Shown: positions 7,291 through 16,482, numbered from the stretch's first letter. The stretch: 28,611 nucleotides of DNA from an uncultured Pseudogracilibacillus sp. (GCA_937960785.1 CALGOZ010000046.1:1-28611), one strand, 5' to 3'. Translations and numbers: made by a program. Notes: generated by a model from the sequence alone, not told the origin.

Positions 7291-8559
7291 TTGACTCACG
7301 TACAGCAGAACAACTCGCGTGCTTGGATTGTAGCGGTCTCTGGTACGATTATTAATTTATGTCTCGGAGTTCTTTATGCATGGAGTGTATTTTCAAAGGC
7401 ATTACAAGATCATTTAGGATTTTCAGCTACTCAAACGTCACTCCCTTATAGTATTGCAGTTATTATGTTTGCTTTGTTTATGGTTCCAGCTGGTATTATG
7501 CTCGACCGACTTGGACCGAGAATTTTATTATTGCTTTCCGGTTTATTAATTGGTATTGGGATGGTCATAGCAGGCTTCTTATTAAATGTAGTTGGATTAG
7601 TCATAGGATTCGGTTTAATTGCTGGAGCTGCGATGGGATTCGGTTATGCTGCTCCTACACCAACAGCAACGAAATGGTTTAAGCCCCATATGCGCGGGAC
7701 GATTACCGGAATTGTAGTTGCTGGTTACGGTTTAGCACCGGTATACGTATCGCCATTATCCGAATGGTTAATTAATTCCTTTGGGGTAGCCAATGCCTTT
7801 TACTATTTAGGTGCATTTTTTACCATTCTCATTATTTTATCTTCTTTAGTAATGAAATCTCCACCAGAAGGTTGGGAGCCTGTAGGTGGAGAACCACCGG
7901 CAGAAGAAAAAGAAGAACCTAAAGAAGATAAAACAGAAGTAAAAGTTGATTACACACCACGAGAAATGATGAAAACAGGACAGTTTTGGTCCTTGTGGAT
8001 TATGTATGCGTTTTCAGCTTCGGCAGGTCTTATTATTATTGGTCACGTAGCAACAATCGCTTCGGTACAGGGAGGGTTGGAAACCGGGTTTATTTTTGCG
8101 GCTTTACTTGCAGTAGGTAATGCTGCAGGACGTGTTATTACGGGAATTGTTTCGGATAAAATTGGTAGAACTGCAACATTAATTTCTGTATTCGTTTTAC
8201 AAGCGATTAATATGTTTGCTTTTGCTTCGTATTCCTCCGCTACGATGTTAACTGTTGGGTCGATTGTAACCGGGGCAACTTATGGGGCATTACTTGCTTT
8301 GTTCCCGGCGACTACTTGGGATTGGTACGGACTTAAAAATGCAGGAACAAACTATGGCCTAATCTTTACGGCTTGGGGTGTTGGTGGCTTAGTCGGTCCA
8401 ATTATTGCTGGCCGAATTATCGATACGACGGGTAGTTACAACGGTGCATACATTATGTCCGCAGTACTGTTATTAATTGCTGCAGCCATGGGATTATTTA
8501 CAAAACGACCAAAACCAAAAGAAGCCGTTCCATCTCAAGATGAAGCAAAGTCTGTGTAA
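7291..8559 (+). CDS. MFS transporter, oxalate/formate antiporter (OFA) family
   Basis: A membrane carrier of about 422 aa with 12 predicted helices. The N-terminus (AVSGTIINLCLGVLYAWSVF, then LGFSATQTSLPYSIAV) is typical of the OFA family, whose best-known member OxlT exchanges oxalate for formate. MFS motif A is seen as DRLGPR in the first half and SDKIGR in the second. A charged cytoplasmic linker rich in Glu and Lys (about residues 195-223) joins the halves. I chose the TTG start at 7291 because GGAGGTG lies seven bases upstream; the in-frame ATG at 7267 has no such site. It follows the sat-like gene on the same strand beyond a hairpin and may share its promoter. The substrate is unknown; the pairing suggests a small anion, possibly a sulfur or carboxylate compound. 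Confidence 0.85.
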   Translation: MTHVQQNNSRAWIVAVSGTIINLCLGVLYAWSVFSKALQDHLGFSATQTSLPYSIAVIMFALFMVPAGIMLDRLGPRILLLLSGLLIGIGMVIAGFLLNVVGLVIGFGLIAGAAMGFGYAAPTPTATKWFKPHMRGTITGIVVAGYGLAPVYVSPLSEWLINSFGVANAFYYLGAFFTILIILSSLVMKSPPEGWEPVGGEPPAEEKEEPKEDKTEVKVDYTPREMMKTGQFWSLWIMYAFSASAGLIIIGHVATIASVQGGLETGFIFAALLAVGNAAGRVITGIVSDKIGRTATLISVFVLQAINMFAFASYSSATMLTVGSIVTGATYGALLALFPATTWDWYGLKNAGTNYGLIFTAWGVGGLVGPIIAGRIIDTTGSYNGAYIMSAVLLLIAAAMGLFTKRPKPKEAVPSQDEAKSV

Positions 8560-8606
8560 TAGGCTCTTCATTTTTTAATGAATCTATTTATAGCTTTAAT
8601 AGGATT

Positions 8607-8665
8607 AAAACCTCAATTACTTCCTATTTCACTTTATTGTAAGTAGAATAAGTAATTGGGGTTTT
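8607..8665 (+). terminator. Terminator after the OFA transporter
   Basis: AAAACCTCAATTACTT (8607-8622) and AAGTAATTGGGGTTTT (8650-8665) form a 16-bp stem with one G-U pair, around a 27-base loop, ending in a T-run. Confidence 0.75.
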
Positions 8666-8769
8666 CATTTGCTAAAAATTCAATTAAAGTGATAACACTG
8701 TTTTTAAATATACATAATAATTTTAGTATTCTTTTTGACGATAGATTCTTTTATCCCAACGATAATTCG

Positions 8770-8798
8770 TTGACAAAAGCGAAGAACTAAAGTAATAT
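8770..8798 (+). promoter_or_regulatory. Strong sigma-A promoter of rpsR
   Basis: TTGACA (8770-8775), 17 bases, TAATAT (8793-8798). This near-consensus promoter sits about 100 bp before rpsR and fits its being transcribed alone. Confidence 0.75.
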
Positions 8799-8900
8799 AT
8801 CAATGCACATACAATACACACATATACACATATAGAGTTTAAATAATGAACGAAGATAGATGAACGTTGAAAAAACAAATGGATAAAAGGAGGATGCAAA

Positions 8901-9125
8901 ATGAGACGTGGTCGTCCAAGACGTCGAAAAGTATGCTATTTTACGGCTAATGGCATTACACATATCGACTATAAAGATGTAGATTTATTAAAACGATTCA
9001 TTTCAGAACGTGGAAAAATTTTACCACGCCGTGTTACAGGTACTTCAGCCAAATATCAGCGTAAATTAACAGTTGCGATTAAGCGTGCCCGTACGATGGC
9101 TCTTTTACCATTCGTTTCTGAATAA
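8901..9125 (+). CDS. rpsR: 30S ribosomal protein bS18
   Basis: S18 of the small ribosomal subunit binds next to S6 on the platform. The 74 residues include the Bacillus-type core RRKVCYFTANGITHIDYKD, then GKILPRRVTGT and the closing MALLPFVSE. The N-terminal basic arm is a few residues shorter than in B. subtilis. The ATG has AAAGGAGGA upstream. In most Bacillus relatives rpsR is the last gene of rpsF-ssb-rpsR, with S6:S18 acting on the leader. Here it stands alone with its own promoter and terminator, and a transporter gene sits where ssb should be. Confidence 0.97.
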   Translation: MRRGRPRRRKVCYFTANGITHIDYKDVDLLKRFISERGKILPRRVTGTSAKYQRKLTVAIKRARTMALLPFVSE

Positions 9126-9131
9126 AAGATG

Positions 9132-9174
9132 AAAAAATTCCTTTTCAATTGATTAGTTGAGAAGGAATTTTTTT
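9132..9174 (+). terminator. Terminator after rpsR
   Basis: AAAAAATTCCTTTTCAA (9132-9148) pairs with TTGAGAAGGAATTTTTT (from 9157), with one G-U pair and a T-tail. It begins seven bases after the rpsR stop. Confidence 0.85.
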
Positions 9175-9349
9175 ATTTAAAATAAACCTTTCTTTATTTG
9201 AAAACTATTTAGCTAAACCTTTGTCTTTCTAAGTAGCTTAAAGTAGATAGTCGCATTTATTGTGTGTCATGAGTCATATTTTCATCTTTGTAATCGCAGA
9301 AATATTCTCTAGCATGCATTTGCGAATAAATTCTACTATATGGAACGAA

Positions 9350-9388
9350 AAGTCTATGACCTAAAATGAAAGGGCAGATCTTAGACTT
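9350..9388 (-). terminator. Possible weak terminator of the DUF1189-like gene
   Basis: AAGTCTA (9350-9356) and TAGACTT (9382-9388) form a 7-bp stem. On the minus strand it is followed by TTTTCG, just past the gene's stop codon. The stem is short, so this is tentative. Confidence 0.3.
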
Positions 9389-9391
9389 CGT

Positions 9392-9871
9392 TTAATTGCG
9401 CTCCCGTCGACGAGGATAAATAAAAATGATTTTTGTAACGATTGCTAAAATAAATAGAATCGATACGATTAAATAGGTCGTACCTAATGGATAAAACGGT
9501 GAAGCAATTGTAAATAGTAATAACGGAATCGTCGTAGCTGATGCGTTCATTTTCCAAAGAATAGAGAAACGTAATTTTCGTTTAGCTAATTTAGTAATAA
9601 GTAATGTAATCCAAGCAAGAATTGACAAAGCTACAAAAACGATAATAACGACAGGTAAGTAATGGAATATAAAGAAGAAAATTGAAAAAAAGAAAGTCGA
9701 CAAACGTTCATTAACTTGTAGTTGCTCAATAAAAGTAGGAATAGATGAAATAAAAAGTAAAATAAACATATAAAACACTGTCGTATCCATTCCGATTCGA
9801 TTTAAAGTGAATACGGCACGTTTTTTAGGTAATTGAAGACTTTGAATAAACATTGTCCCTAATGATTTCAT
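9392..9871 (-). CDS. Small integral membrane protein, DUF1189-like
   Basis: 159 residues with about four hydrophobic segments (near 33-45, 60-93, 110-125 and 131-150) and a basic tail YPRRRERN. The start, FIQSLQLPKKRAVFTLNRIG, resembles the opening of DUF1189 proteins, whose role is unknown; those are usually about 250 aa, so this would be a short version. The ATG at 9871 has AAGGACG at good distance, supporting a real gene. It is transcribed against its neighbours rpsR and yybS, inserted into an otherwise conserved order. Function not known; the family call is weak. Confidence 0.65.
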   Translation of the reverse strand: MKSLGTMFIQSLQLPKKRAVFTLNRIGMDTTVFYMFILLFISSIPTFIEQLQVNERLSTFFFSIFFFIFHYLPVVIIVFVALSILAWITLLITKLAKRKLRFSILWKMNASATTIPLLLFTIASPFYPLGTTYLIVSILFILAIVTKIIFIYPRRRERN

Positions 9872-10038
9872 TAATCTTTCGTCCTTATAAAAAGTAATTT
9901 ACTCTTTAACAACTATAACACTTTTTCAATTAGACAAAAAGAAAATAGTATTTACAAAAGACGGTTAACCTTCTAATAATTAAGCGGAATGAAAAGTAAT
10001 AAATTTCCGATTAATTGATAGGTTTCAGGTTTAAAATT

Positions 10039-10047
10039 TGCTATGAT
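10039..10047 (+). promoter_or_regulatory. Extended -10 promoter before yybS
   Basis: TGC-TATGAT (TG at 10039, hexamer 10042-10047) is an extended -10 element about 50 bp before the yybS start. No good -35 is present at 17 bp; a TTGATA lies 21 bp upstream. Confidence 0.4.
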
Positions 10048-10095
10048 TGTTTAAAGAACAGTTGTTTTTGTACATATATTTTTAGGAGTGTCATT

Positions 10096-11031
10096 ATGAA
10101 AGAAGCGAACAAATTAACAGAGGGAGCATTATTTACAGCGGTTTATACGGTTTTATTGCTCTTCTTTTTACTTATACCTTTTATACTCGTCTTATTACCA
10201 GTACCTTTTATTGTATATACGAAGCGACACGATTATGGTCCGGGAATCGTCATGTTGATCGCAACGAGTATTTTCACCTTTTTGTTTGCAACCGTCGTTA
10301 CATTACCAGTCACACTGCTTGCAGGAATTGGCGGAATCGTAATAGGTTCCTTACTATATCGTGGAAAAAAACCTTACGAATTGTGGGCCCAAGGAACGCT
10401 TGGTTTTGTTATAAGTTTAATTATTATTTTACTTATTTTGCAATTTGTTATGGATATTAATATTTATCAAGTAACAGAAGAGTTTATTGAACAATCAATT
10501 GCGATGACCGAATCTACCCTTCAAACATTACAAATACCATTAGAAGGTGATGAATTTTCGTTAATTGAAGAACAGCTAAAGTCACTACCCGATCTACTAC
10601 CAGCAAGTATTGCGACTACGAGTATTTTTTTAGCCTTAGCGACGATATGGATCAGTTTTAAAGTTTTAAATCGAATTGAACAAGCGAATTATCGCTTTCC
10701 ACCTTTTCGTAGCTTCTCTTTACCAAGGTCTATTATTTGGTTGTATATTATAGCGCTATTTACAACTATTTTTACGATGGAATCGAATGAGACGCTCTTT
10801 ATCGCAGCAAATAATGTTTCCATTTTATTAATGATTTTATTTGTTATTCAAGGTTTCTCTTTCGTGTTTCATTATGCTTACGTGAAGAAATGGCAACCAG
10901 CAATCCCTTATTTACTACTTGTTGTAAGTCTTTTAATCCCTTTTTTATCGATGATAATCGTTCGGTTTATTGGTATAATTGATTTACTAATCGATTTAAA
11001 AGGTAGAGTTACCGAAGTAAAAGGAAATTAA
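10096..11031 (+). CDS. yybS: YybS family membrane protein (DUF2232)
   Basis: A 311-residue polytopic membrane protein with about eight hydrophobic segments. It starts MKEANKLTEGALFTAVYTVLL, typical of the YybS/DUF2232 family that precedes gdpP in Bacilli. Its function is not established. Start is ATG at 10096 with AGGAG seven bases upstream; the frame is open further upstream but lacks a binding site there. gdpP follows after 27 bp, so the two are likely co-transcribed with rplI. Confidence 0.9.
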   Translation: MKEANKLTEGALFTAVYTVLLLFFLLIPFILVLLPVPFIVYTKRHDYGPGIVMLIATSIFTFLFATVVTLPVTLLAGIGGIVIGSLLYRGKKPYELWAQGTLGFVISLIIILLILQFVMDINIYQVTEEFIEQSIAMTESTLQTLQIPLEGDEFSLIEEQLKSLPDLLPASIATTSIFLALATIWISFKVLNRIEQANYRFPPFRSFSLPRSIIWLYIIALFTTIFTMESNETLFIAANNVSILLMILFVIQGFSFVFHYAYVKKWQPAIPYLLLVVSLLIPFLSMIIVRFIGIIDLLIDLKGRVTEVKGN

Positions 11032-11058
11032 GCTGTTAACTACAGGGGTTGAAAGTTA

Positions 11059-13026
11059 GTGAGGCAATTTAATAAAAAAATACGGAGTAAGTTTGTGCTT
11101 TTTATTTACGCACTTACGCTCCTTGTTATATCATTTTTAATTTATTATGATTGGCTAATCGGTTCTCTTTTTCTTTTATTATTTATAACGTTATACATGT
11201 ACGATATAAAAGAAGAAAGGGAAATCCGTCAGCGTCGAATTCAACATACGTTGCAACTAACGACACAAGTTGAAAAAGCTGGTGAAACTGTATTTCTTGG
11301 TTTGCCAATTGGAATTGTTTTATATAATGAAGCGAATAAGATCGAATGGGTAAACCCATATATGCGCAAACTTCTCGGTAACGATAATTGGCGGGAACAA
11401 TCTTTATCGATTATTTCCGAAAATTTACCAAGTATCGTCGAAGGTGATGATGTAGAGACTGATATACGTTTTGACTCTATACATTTCAATGTGTTAATCG
11501 ATCGAACGATTGAAGCGCTTTTTTTCTTCGATGCAACGGAAGAAAAGGCATTACGCCAACGTTATGAAGAAGAAAAGCTAGTTTTAGCAGTTATTTATTT
11601 AGATAACTATGAAGAAATTTCCCGTAATATGGATGACAATTTAAAAAGTCATTTCAACTCCATGGTTACCTCTGCTTTAAATAAGTGGGCTGAGACGAAT
11701 CAGTTTTATATGAAGCGGACGTCCCAAGATCGCTTTTTTGCCGTTCTTACAGAAGAAACATTAAAGAAGTTAGAGGCAACGAAATTTGATATTTTAGATA
11801 AGATTCGTGAATTACGGGTCGATAAAACGCAACGTAATCCGATTACCCTAAGTATAGGAGTCGGTACAGGTACAGAACTACCGACAGAGTTGGCAAAATT
11901 GGCACAGTCAGCACTTGATCTTGCATTGGGTCGAGGTGGTGATCAAGTCGCAATCCGTGATGAAAACGGCAAAGTACGCTTCTACGGAGGCCAAACGAAC
12001 CCGATGGAAAAACATACTCGTGTGCGGGCTCGAGTTATTTCTCATGCTTTAGCAGAACTAGTAAAAGAAAGTGATAATGTAATTATTATGGGTCATAAAC
12101 GTCCCGACATGGATGCGCTTGGTGCTGCCTTAGGTGTATTTCATATCGCCCAATCGAACGGAGTAGAAGGGTATATCGTCTTCGATGAAAAAGATATAAC
12201 AAGCGGAATAGAAAAATTAATCGAACAAATAAAAAAAGAAGAAAATTTATGGAAGTTTTTTATTCGTCCTGAGGAGGCCGAAGCCGTTTATACGAGTCGT
12301 AGTTTAATTGTAGTTGTCGATACGAATCGCCCATCACTTGTAGCCCATGAACCATTATTACATCGGGCGGAATATAAAGTAGTAATCGATCATCACCGTC
12401 GCGGAGAAGACTTTATCGATGACCCAACCCTTGTATATATAGAGCCTTATGCTTCTTCGACTTCAGAGCTTGTAACAGAATTAATCGAGTATCAACCGAA
12501 GCAAAAAGAGTTACCAACGGTTACAGCGACAGCGCTTTTGGCAGGAATTATTGTCGATACGAAAAGTTTCGCCCTTCGGACTGGGTCGCGGACGTTTGAT
12601 GCCGCTTCTTACTTACGGTTAAAAGGGGCCGACTCCGTCCTTATTCAACAATTTTTAAAGGAAGATTTACAAACTGTTATTAAGCGCAATAAGTTAATAG
12701 AACGGGCATATATGTTTAAAGATACGATTGCAATTATCGTTGCTGATGAACAATTTTACGATCAAGTCATGATTGCTCAAACAGCAGATCAACTGCTAAC
12801 AATCGATCAAGTAAAAGCAGCCTTCGTAATTGCTCATCGAGATGAGGAAACAATAGCTATTAGTGCCCGTTCTTTAGGAGATGTAAACGTTCAGTTAATT
12901 ATGGAGCAATTAGATGGCGGTGGACACTTAACGAATGCTGCTACTCAATTAGTTGATATATCTTTAGAGGAAGCGGAACAGTTGCTTCAAGAAAAAATCA
13001 CAAACTATTTAGAGGAGAGGAATTAA
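11059..13026 (+). CDS. gdpP: Cyclic-di-AMP phosphodiesterase GdpP
   Basis: GdpP breaks down the second messenger c-di-AMP, which controls potassium, osmolyte and cell-wall balance. The 655 residues show two N-terminal membrane helices (about 11-50), a PAS-like domain (about 70-160), a degenerate GGDEF domain (about 165-300), and a DHH/DHHA1 catalytic half. The last carries MGHKRPDMDALGAALG (about 344-359), a central VVDTN, VIDHHRRG (about 443) and the closing GGGHLTNAA (about 617). All metal-binding motifs appear intact. The start is GTG at 11059 with AGGGG upstream. rplI begins one base after the stop codon. Confidence 0.97.
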   Translation: MRQFNKKIRSKFVLFIYALTLLVISFLIYYDWLIGSLFLLLFITLYMYDIKEEREIRQRRIQHTLQLTTQVEKAGETVFLGLPIGIVLYNEANKIEWVNPYMRKLLGNDNWREQSLSIISENLPSIVEGDDVETDIRFDSIHFNVLIDRTIEALFFFDATEEKALRQRYEEEKLVLAVIYLDNYEEISRNMDDNLKSHFNSMVTSALNKWAETNQFYMKRTSQDRFFAVLTEETLKKLEATKFDILDKIRELRVDKTQRNPITLSIGVGTGTELPTELAKLAQSALDLALGRGGDQVAIRDENGKVRFYGGQTNPMEKHTRVRARVISHALAELVKESDNVIIMGHKRPDMDALGAALGVFHIAQSNGVEGYIVFDEKDITSGIEKLIEQIKKEENLWKFFIRPEEAEAVYTSRSLIVVVDTNRPSLVAHEPLLHRAEYKVVIDHHRRGEDFIDDPTLVYIEPYASSTSELVTELIEYQPKQKELPTVTATALLAGIIVDTKSFALRTGSRTFDAASYLRLKGADSVLIQQFLKEDLQTVIKRNKLIERAYMFKDTIAIIVADEQFYDQVMIAQTADQLLTIDQVKAAFVIAHRDEETIAISARSLGDVNVQLIMEQLDGGGHLTNAATQLVDISLEEAEQLLQEKITNYLEERN

Positions 13027-13027
13027 G

Positions 13028-13474
13028 ATGAAGGTTATTTTCTTACAAGACGTTAAAGGCCAAGGAAAAAAAGGCGAAGTAAAGAAAGTTCCTGTCGGTT
13101 ATGCAAATAACTACCTTTTTAAAAATAACTTAGCTGAAGAAGCAACTCCGGCAAACTTACGTAAATTAAAAGCTAGACAGAGAAAAGCCAAGGAGCAAGC
13201 CCAAGCCGAAAAAGATGTAGCAATCAAAGTAAAAGAACAACTAGCGAAAACAAAAGTAGAAATTAAAGCAAAAGCCGGAGAAGGTGGTCGTTTATTCGGT
13301 TCGATTACGAGTAAACAAATTGCTGATACATTGAAGAAGGAACATAAAATAGAAGTTGATCGTCGTCGTATCGAGTTAGATGAACCAATTCGTAGCTTAG
13401 GCAGTCACCGAATTGAAGTGAAATTACACTCTGAAGTAACAGGGACAATCCACGTACAAGTTGTTGAACAGTAG
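13028..13474 (+). CDS. rplI: 50S ribosomal protein bL9
   Basis: L9 binds 23S rRNA at the base of the L1 stalk. The 148 residues start MKVIFLQDVKGQGKKGEVKK, a clear L9 signature, followed by the long charged connecting helix (about 40-75) and the C-terminal domain with GRLFGSITSKQIA. AGGAGAGG lies within the end of gdpP, seven bases before the ATG, so translation is likely coupled. Confidence 0.98.
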   Translation: MKVIFLQDVKGQGKKGEVKKVPVGYANNYLFKNNLAEEATPANLRKLKARQRKAKEQAQAEKDVAIKVKEQLAKTKVEIKAKAGEGGRLFGSITSKQIADTLKKEHKIEVDRRRIELDEPIRSLGSHRIEVKLHSEVTGTIHVQVVEQ

Positions 13475-13489
13475 TAATGTATTTAACGA

Positions 13490-13516
13490 TTCCCTCGCCA
13501 TTATTTAGCGAGGGAA
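13490..13516 (+). terminator. Hairpin after rplI
   Basis: TTCCCTCGC (13490-13498) and GCGAGGGAA (13508-13516) make a perfect 9-bp stem with a 9-base loop. The following CTTTTAC is a weak T-tail, so some read-through into dnaC is possible. Confidence 0.65.
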
Positions 13517-13598
13517 CTTTTACTGAAAAAATAGGTTCTTTTATCTAATGAAAGGCCAAAAGCTATTATCGAATTTGTGTACATGGAGGGGAAGTACG

Positions 13599-14966
13599 AT
13601 GGATCAAACGAGAGTTCCACCAAATAGTCTAGAAGCGGAACAAGCGGTAATTGGAGCGATTTTTCTAGAGCCGGAAGCTTTTTCGACGGCAGCGGAACGT
13701 CTTACGCCTGCTGACTTTTATCGAACGAATCATCAAATTATTTTTCAAGCGATGTTGGAGCTTTTTGAAAAAGGAGAACCAATCGATTTAATTACGGTAA
13801 CGACTTTACTTACGAATGAAAATAAAATCGATGCCGCCGGAGGAGTCGTTTATTTAACCCAATTAACTGAAAGTGTTCCAACGGCAGCCAACATCGACTA
13901 CTATAGTAAAATCGTTGAAGAGAAGGCGATTCTACGACGCCTTATTCAAACAGCTACCGATATTGTTACCCAAACTTATGCCCGGGAAGATGAAGTAGAA
14001 GAATTGATCGATGAGGCAGAACGAAATATATTATCCGTCTCTAGTCGGAAAAACGCTCAATCTTTTAAAGAGATTAAGGACGTACTAATCGAAGTATACG
14101 ATAACATAGAAAAATTACACCACGCCGAAAATGATGTAACAGGTATTCCGACTGGTTACCGAGATTTAGATCGGATGACTTCTGGTTTTCAAAAAAATGA
14201 TTTAATAATTATCGCAGCTCGTCCTTCAATGGGTAAAACAGCCTTTGCTTTAAACATCGCGCAAAACGTAGCGACAACTACCGATGAAAATGTTGCGATT
14301 TTTAGCTTGGAAATGGGAGCCGAACAGCTTGTCCAGCGAATGTTGTCTGCTGAAGGTAATATCGATTCCCAACGTTTACGAACGGGTAAATTAACGGAAG
14401 AAGATTGGACTAAATTGACGATGGCGATGGGGAGCTTATCTCATGCAGGGATCTTTATCGACGACTCACCAGGTATTCGTGTAGCGGATATTCGTTCGAA
14501 ATGTCGTCGATTGAAGCAAGAGCATGGCCTTGGTATGATTATTATTGACTATTTACAATTAATTCAGGGAAGCGGTTCAAATCGTGAAAACCGTCAGCAA
14601 GAAGTATCTGAAATTTCCCGTTCGTTAAAAGCGTTAGCAAGGGAATTAGAAGTACCGTTAATTGCGCTTTCTCAACTTTCTAGAAGTGTAGAACAAAGAC
14701 AAGATAAACGTCCGATGATGTCCGATTTACGAGAGTCGGGTAGTATCGAGCAAGATGCAGATATCGTTGGCTTTTTATATCGAGAAGATTATTATGAAAC
14801 AGATAAAAGTGAAGAATCTGATAACCAAAATATCGAAATCATTATATCAAAACAACGAAACGGTCCTACTGGAACAGTCGAGCTTGCTTTTATAAGAAAA
14901 ATCAACAAATTTATCGATATAGAATATAACATTCCAGAAGAAAATATCCCACCGAGCGCTTCATAA
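13599..14966 (+). CDS. dnaC: Replicative DNA helicase DnaB (DnaC in B. subtilis)
   Basis: The hexameric fork helicase, loaded at the origin and translocating 5' to 3'. The 455 residues (B. subtilis 454) comprise the N-terminal domain (VPPNSLEAEQAVIGAIFLE), a linker, and the RecA-like C-terminal domain. That domain has Walker A ARPSMGKTA (about 210-218), Walker B MIIIDYLQLI, and the LSQLSRSVE and DLRESGSIEQDAD motifs. ATG at 13599 has GGAGGGG seven bases upstream; earlier in-frame starts do not. No intein is present. The gene lies after rplI, as in other Bacilli. Confidence 0.98.
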   Translation: MDQTRVPPNSLEAEQAVIGAIFLEPEAFSTAAERLTPADFYRTNHQIIFQAMLELFEKGEPIDLITVTTLLTNENKIDAAGGVVYLTQLTESVPTAANIDYYSKIVEEKAILRRLIQTATDIVTQTYAREDEVEELIDEAERNILSVSSRKNAQSFKEIKDVLIEVYDNIEKLHHAENDVTGIPTGYRDLDRMTSGFQKNDLIIIAARPSMGKTAFALNIAQNVATTTDENVAIFSLEMGAEQLVQRMLSAEGNIDSQRLRTGKLTEEDWTKLTMAMGSLSHAGIFIDDSPGIRVADIRSKCRRLKQEHGLGMIIIDYLQLIQGSGSNRENRQQEVSEISRSLKALARELEVPLIALSQLSRSVEQRQDKRPMMSDLRESGSIEQDADIVGFLYREDYYETDKSEESDNQNIEIIISKQRNGPTGTVELAFIRKINKFIDIEYNIPEENIPPSAS

Positions 14967-15059
14967 TAGTAGTCATTTAGCCTGAAGAAAAAGAATCCCA
15001 TACATCTTAAAAATGTCCAACAAAACCGTGACAATAAGCGACTAAGTCATCGTACTTTA

Positions 15060-15088
15060 TTGACTATTCGCATCATTATTGATACACT
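15060..15088 (+). promoter_or_regulatory. Sigma-A promoter of purA
   Basis: TTGACT (15060-15065), 17 bases, TACACT (15083-15088), about 50 bp before purA. No clear pair of PurR boxes (CCGAACAWT) was seen around it. Confidence 0.6.
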
Positions 15089-15139
15089 AGCACTTGTAAT
15101 AAAAGTAAATTAGTCTTGAAAATTTTTTGGAGGTGCACG

Positions 15140-16426
15140 ATGTCCTCAGTAGTTGTAGTAGGTACGCAATGGGGCGATGAAGGGAAAGGAAAAATTACAG
15201 ACTTCCTTTCACAAAATGCCGAAGTCGTCGCTCGTTATCAAGGTGGAAACAATGCCGGACATACGATTGTGTTTGGAGGAGAGACATACAAGTTACATTT
15301 AATTCCTTCGGGTGTTTTCTTTCCGGAGAAAATTAGTGTACTCGGAAATGGAATGGTAATTGATCCGAAAGCTTTCGTCGAAGAAATCGACTACATACAC
15401 GAAAAAGGTTTTACAACGGATAACTTACGTGTAAGTAACCGTGCTCACGTCATCTTACCGTACCATATTAAATTAGATCTTTTACAAGAAGAAGAAAAAG
15501 GTGCGAATAAAATCGGTACAACGGGTAAAGGTATCGGTCCAGCCTATATGGACAAAGCAGCTCGTTGTGGCATTCGCATTGCTGACTTACTCGATAAAGA
15601 CATTTTTAAAGCTAAATTAGAGCAAAACTTAGAAGAAAAGAACCGTCTCTTTAATAAAGTATACGGTGTCGAACCTTTTAAAGTAGAAGATATTTTCGAG
15701 GAATATTACGAATACGGCCAACAAATGGCTAAATATGTGACAGATACCTCTGTCGTATTAAACGATGCATTAGACCAAGGACGTCGTGTACTCTTCGAAG
15801 GTGCTCAAGGTGTTATGTTAGATATCGACCAAGGAACTTACCCTTTCGTTACATCATCGAACCCGGTAGCCGGCGGTGTAACGATAGGAGCCGGAGTCGG
15901 CCCGACGAAAATTTCTAACGTTGTTGGAGTTTCGAAGGCTTACACAACTCGTGTAGGTGATGGTCCTTTCCCAACGGAACTTACCGGAGAAATTGGTGAT
16001 CAAATCCGTGAAGTAGGACGAGAATATGGTACGACAACTGGTCGCCCACGCCGTGTCGGATGGTTTGACAGTGTCGTCGTACGTCATGCGAGAAGAGTAA
16101 GTGGTATTACCGACTTATCGCTCAATTCCCTCGATGTATTAACTGGAATTGAAACGTTAAAAATTTGCGTAGCCTACGAATATAAAGGGAAAGAAATAAA
16201 AGAATTTCCAGCAAACTTAAACATATTAGCTCAATGCAAACCGATTTATGAGGAATTACCAGGTTGGACGGAAGATATTACTGGCGTAAGAAGTCTCGAT
16301 GACTTACCAGAAAATGCCCGTCATTACTTAGAGCGCGTATCACAATTAACTGAAATCCCGCTCTCTATTTTCTCTGTCGGACCAGATCGAAATCAAACAA
16401 ACGTAGTAAGAAGCGTGTATCGTTAG
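15140..16426 (+). CDS. purA: Adenylosuccinate synthetase
   Basis: Joins aspartate to IMP using GTP, the first committed step to AMP. The 428 residues start VVVVGTQWGDEGKGK with the P-loop-like GDEGKGK, then GGNNAGHT with the catalytic His, GTTGKGIGPAY, the EGAQGVMLDID loop, TTRVGDGPFPTE and TGRPRRVGW. The ATG at 15140 has GGAGGTG upstream. It has its own promoter and a strong terminator, so it appears monocistronic between dnaC and walR. Confidence 0.98.
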   Translation: MSSVVVVGTQWGDEGKGKITDFLSQNAEVVARYQGGNNAGHTIVFGGETYKLHLIPSGVFFPEKISVLGNGMVIDPKAFVEEIDYIHEKGFTTDNLRVSNRAHVILPYHIKLDLLQEEEKGANKIGTTGKGIGPAYMDKAARCGIRIADLLDKDIFKAKLEQNLEEKNRLFNKVYGVEPFKVEDIFEEYYEYGQQMAKYVTDTSVVLNDALDQGRRVLFEGAQGVMLDIDQGTYPFVTSSNPVAGGVTIGAGVGPTKISNVVGVSKAYTTRVGDGPFPTELTGEIGDQIREVGREYGTTTGRPRRVGWFDSVVVRHARRVSGITDLSLNSLDVLTGIETLKICVAYEYKGKEIKEFPANLNILAQCKPIYEELPGWTEDITGVRSLDDLPENARHYLERVSQLTEIPLSIFSVGPDRNQTNVVRSVYR

Positions 16427-16447
16427 TAAGTTGCAAAATGTATAGCT

Positions 16448-16482
16448 AGCCCTTTCACCACTTGTCGTGAAGGGGCTTTTTC
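16448..16482 (+). terminator. Terminator after purA
   Basis: AGCCCTTTCAC (16448-16458) pairs with GTGAAGGGGCT (16467-16477), with one G-U pair, followed by a T-run. Confidence 0.9.

Larger units (their letters stand above)
8560..8900 (+). other. Intergenic region between transporter and rpsR
   Basis: No gene is visible. It holds the transporter terminator (8607-8665) and the rpsR promoter (8770-8798), followed by a leader of about 95 nt. I found no trace of rpsF or ssb, which normally precede rpsR. Confidence 0.6.

Noticed and set aside
13548..13598. Upstream extension of dnaC
   Set aside because: The frame is open, but the binding site and family alignment put the start at 13599.
14967..15139. 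PurR boxes before purA
   Set aside because: No paired CCGAACAWT motifs could be found; only a sigma-A promoter is evident.
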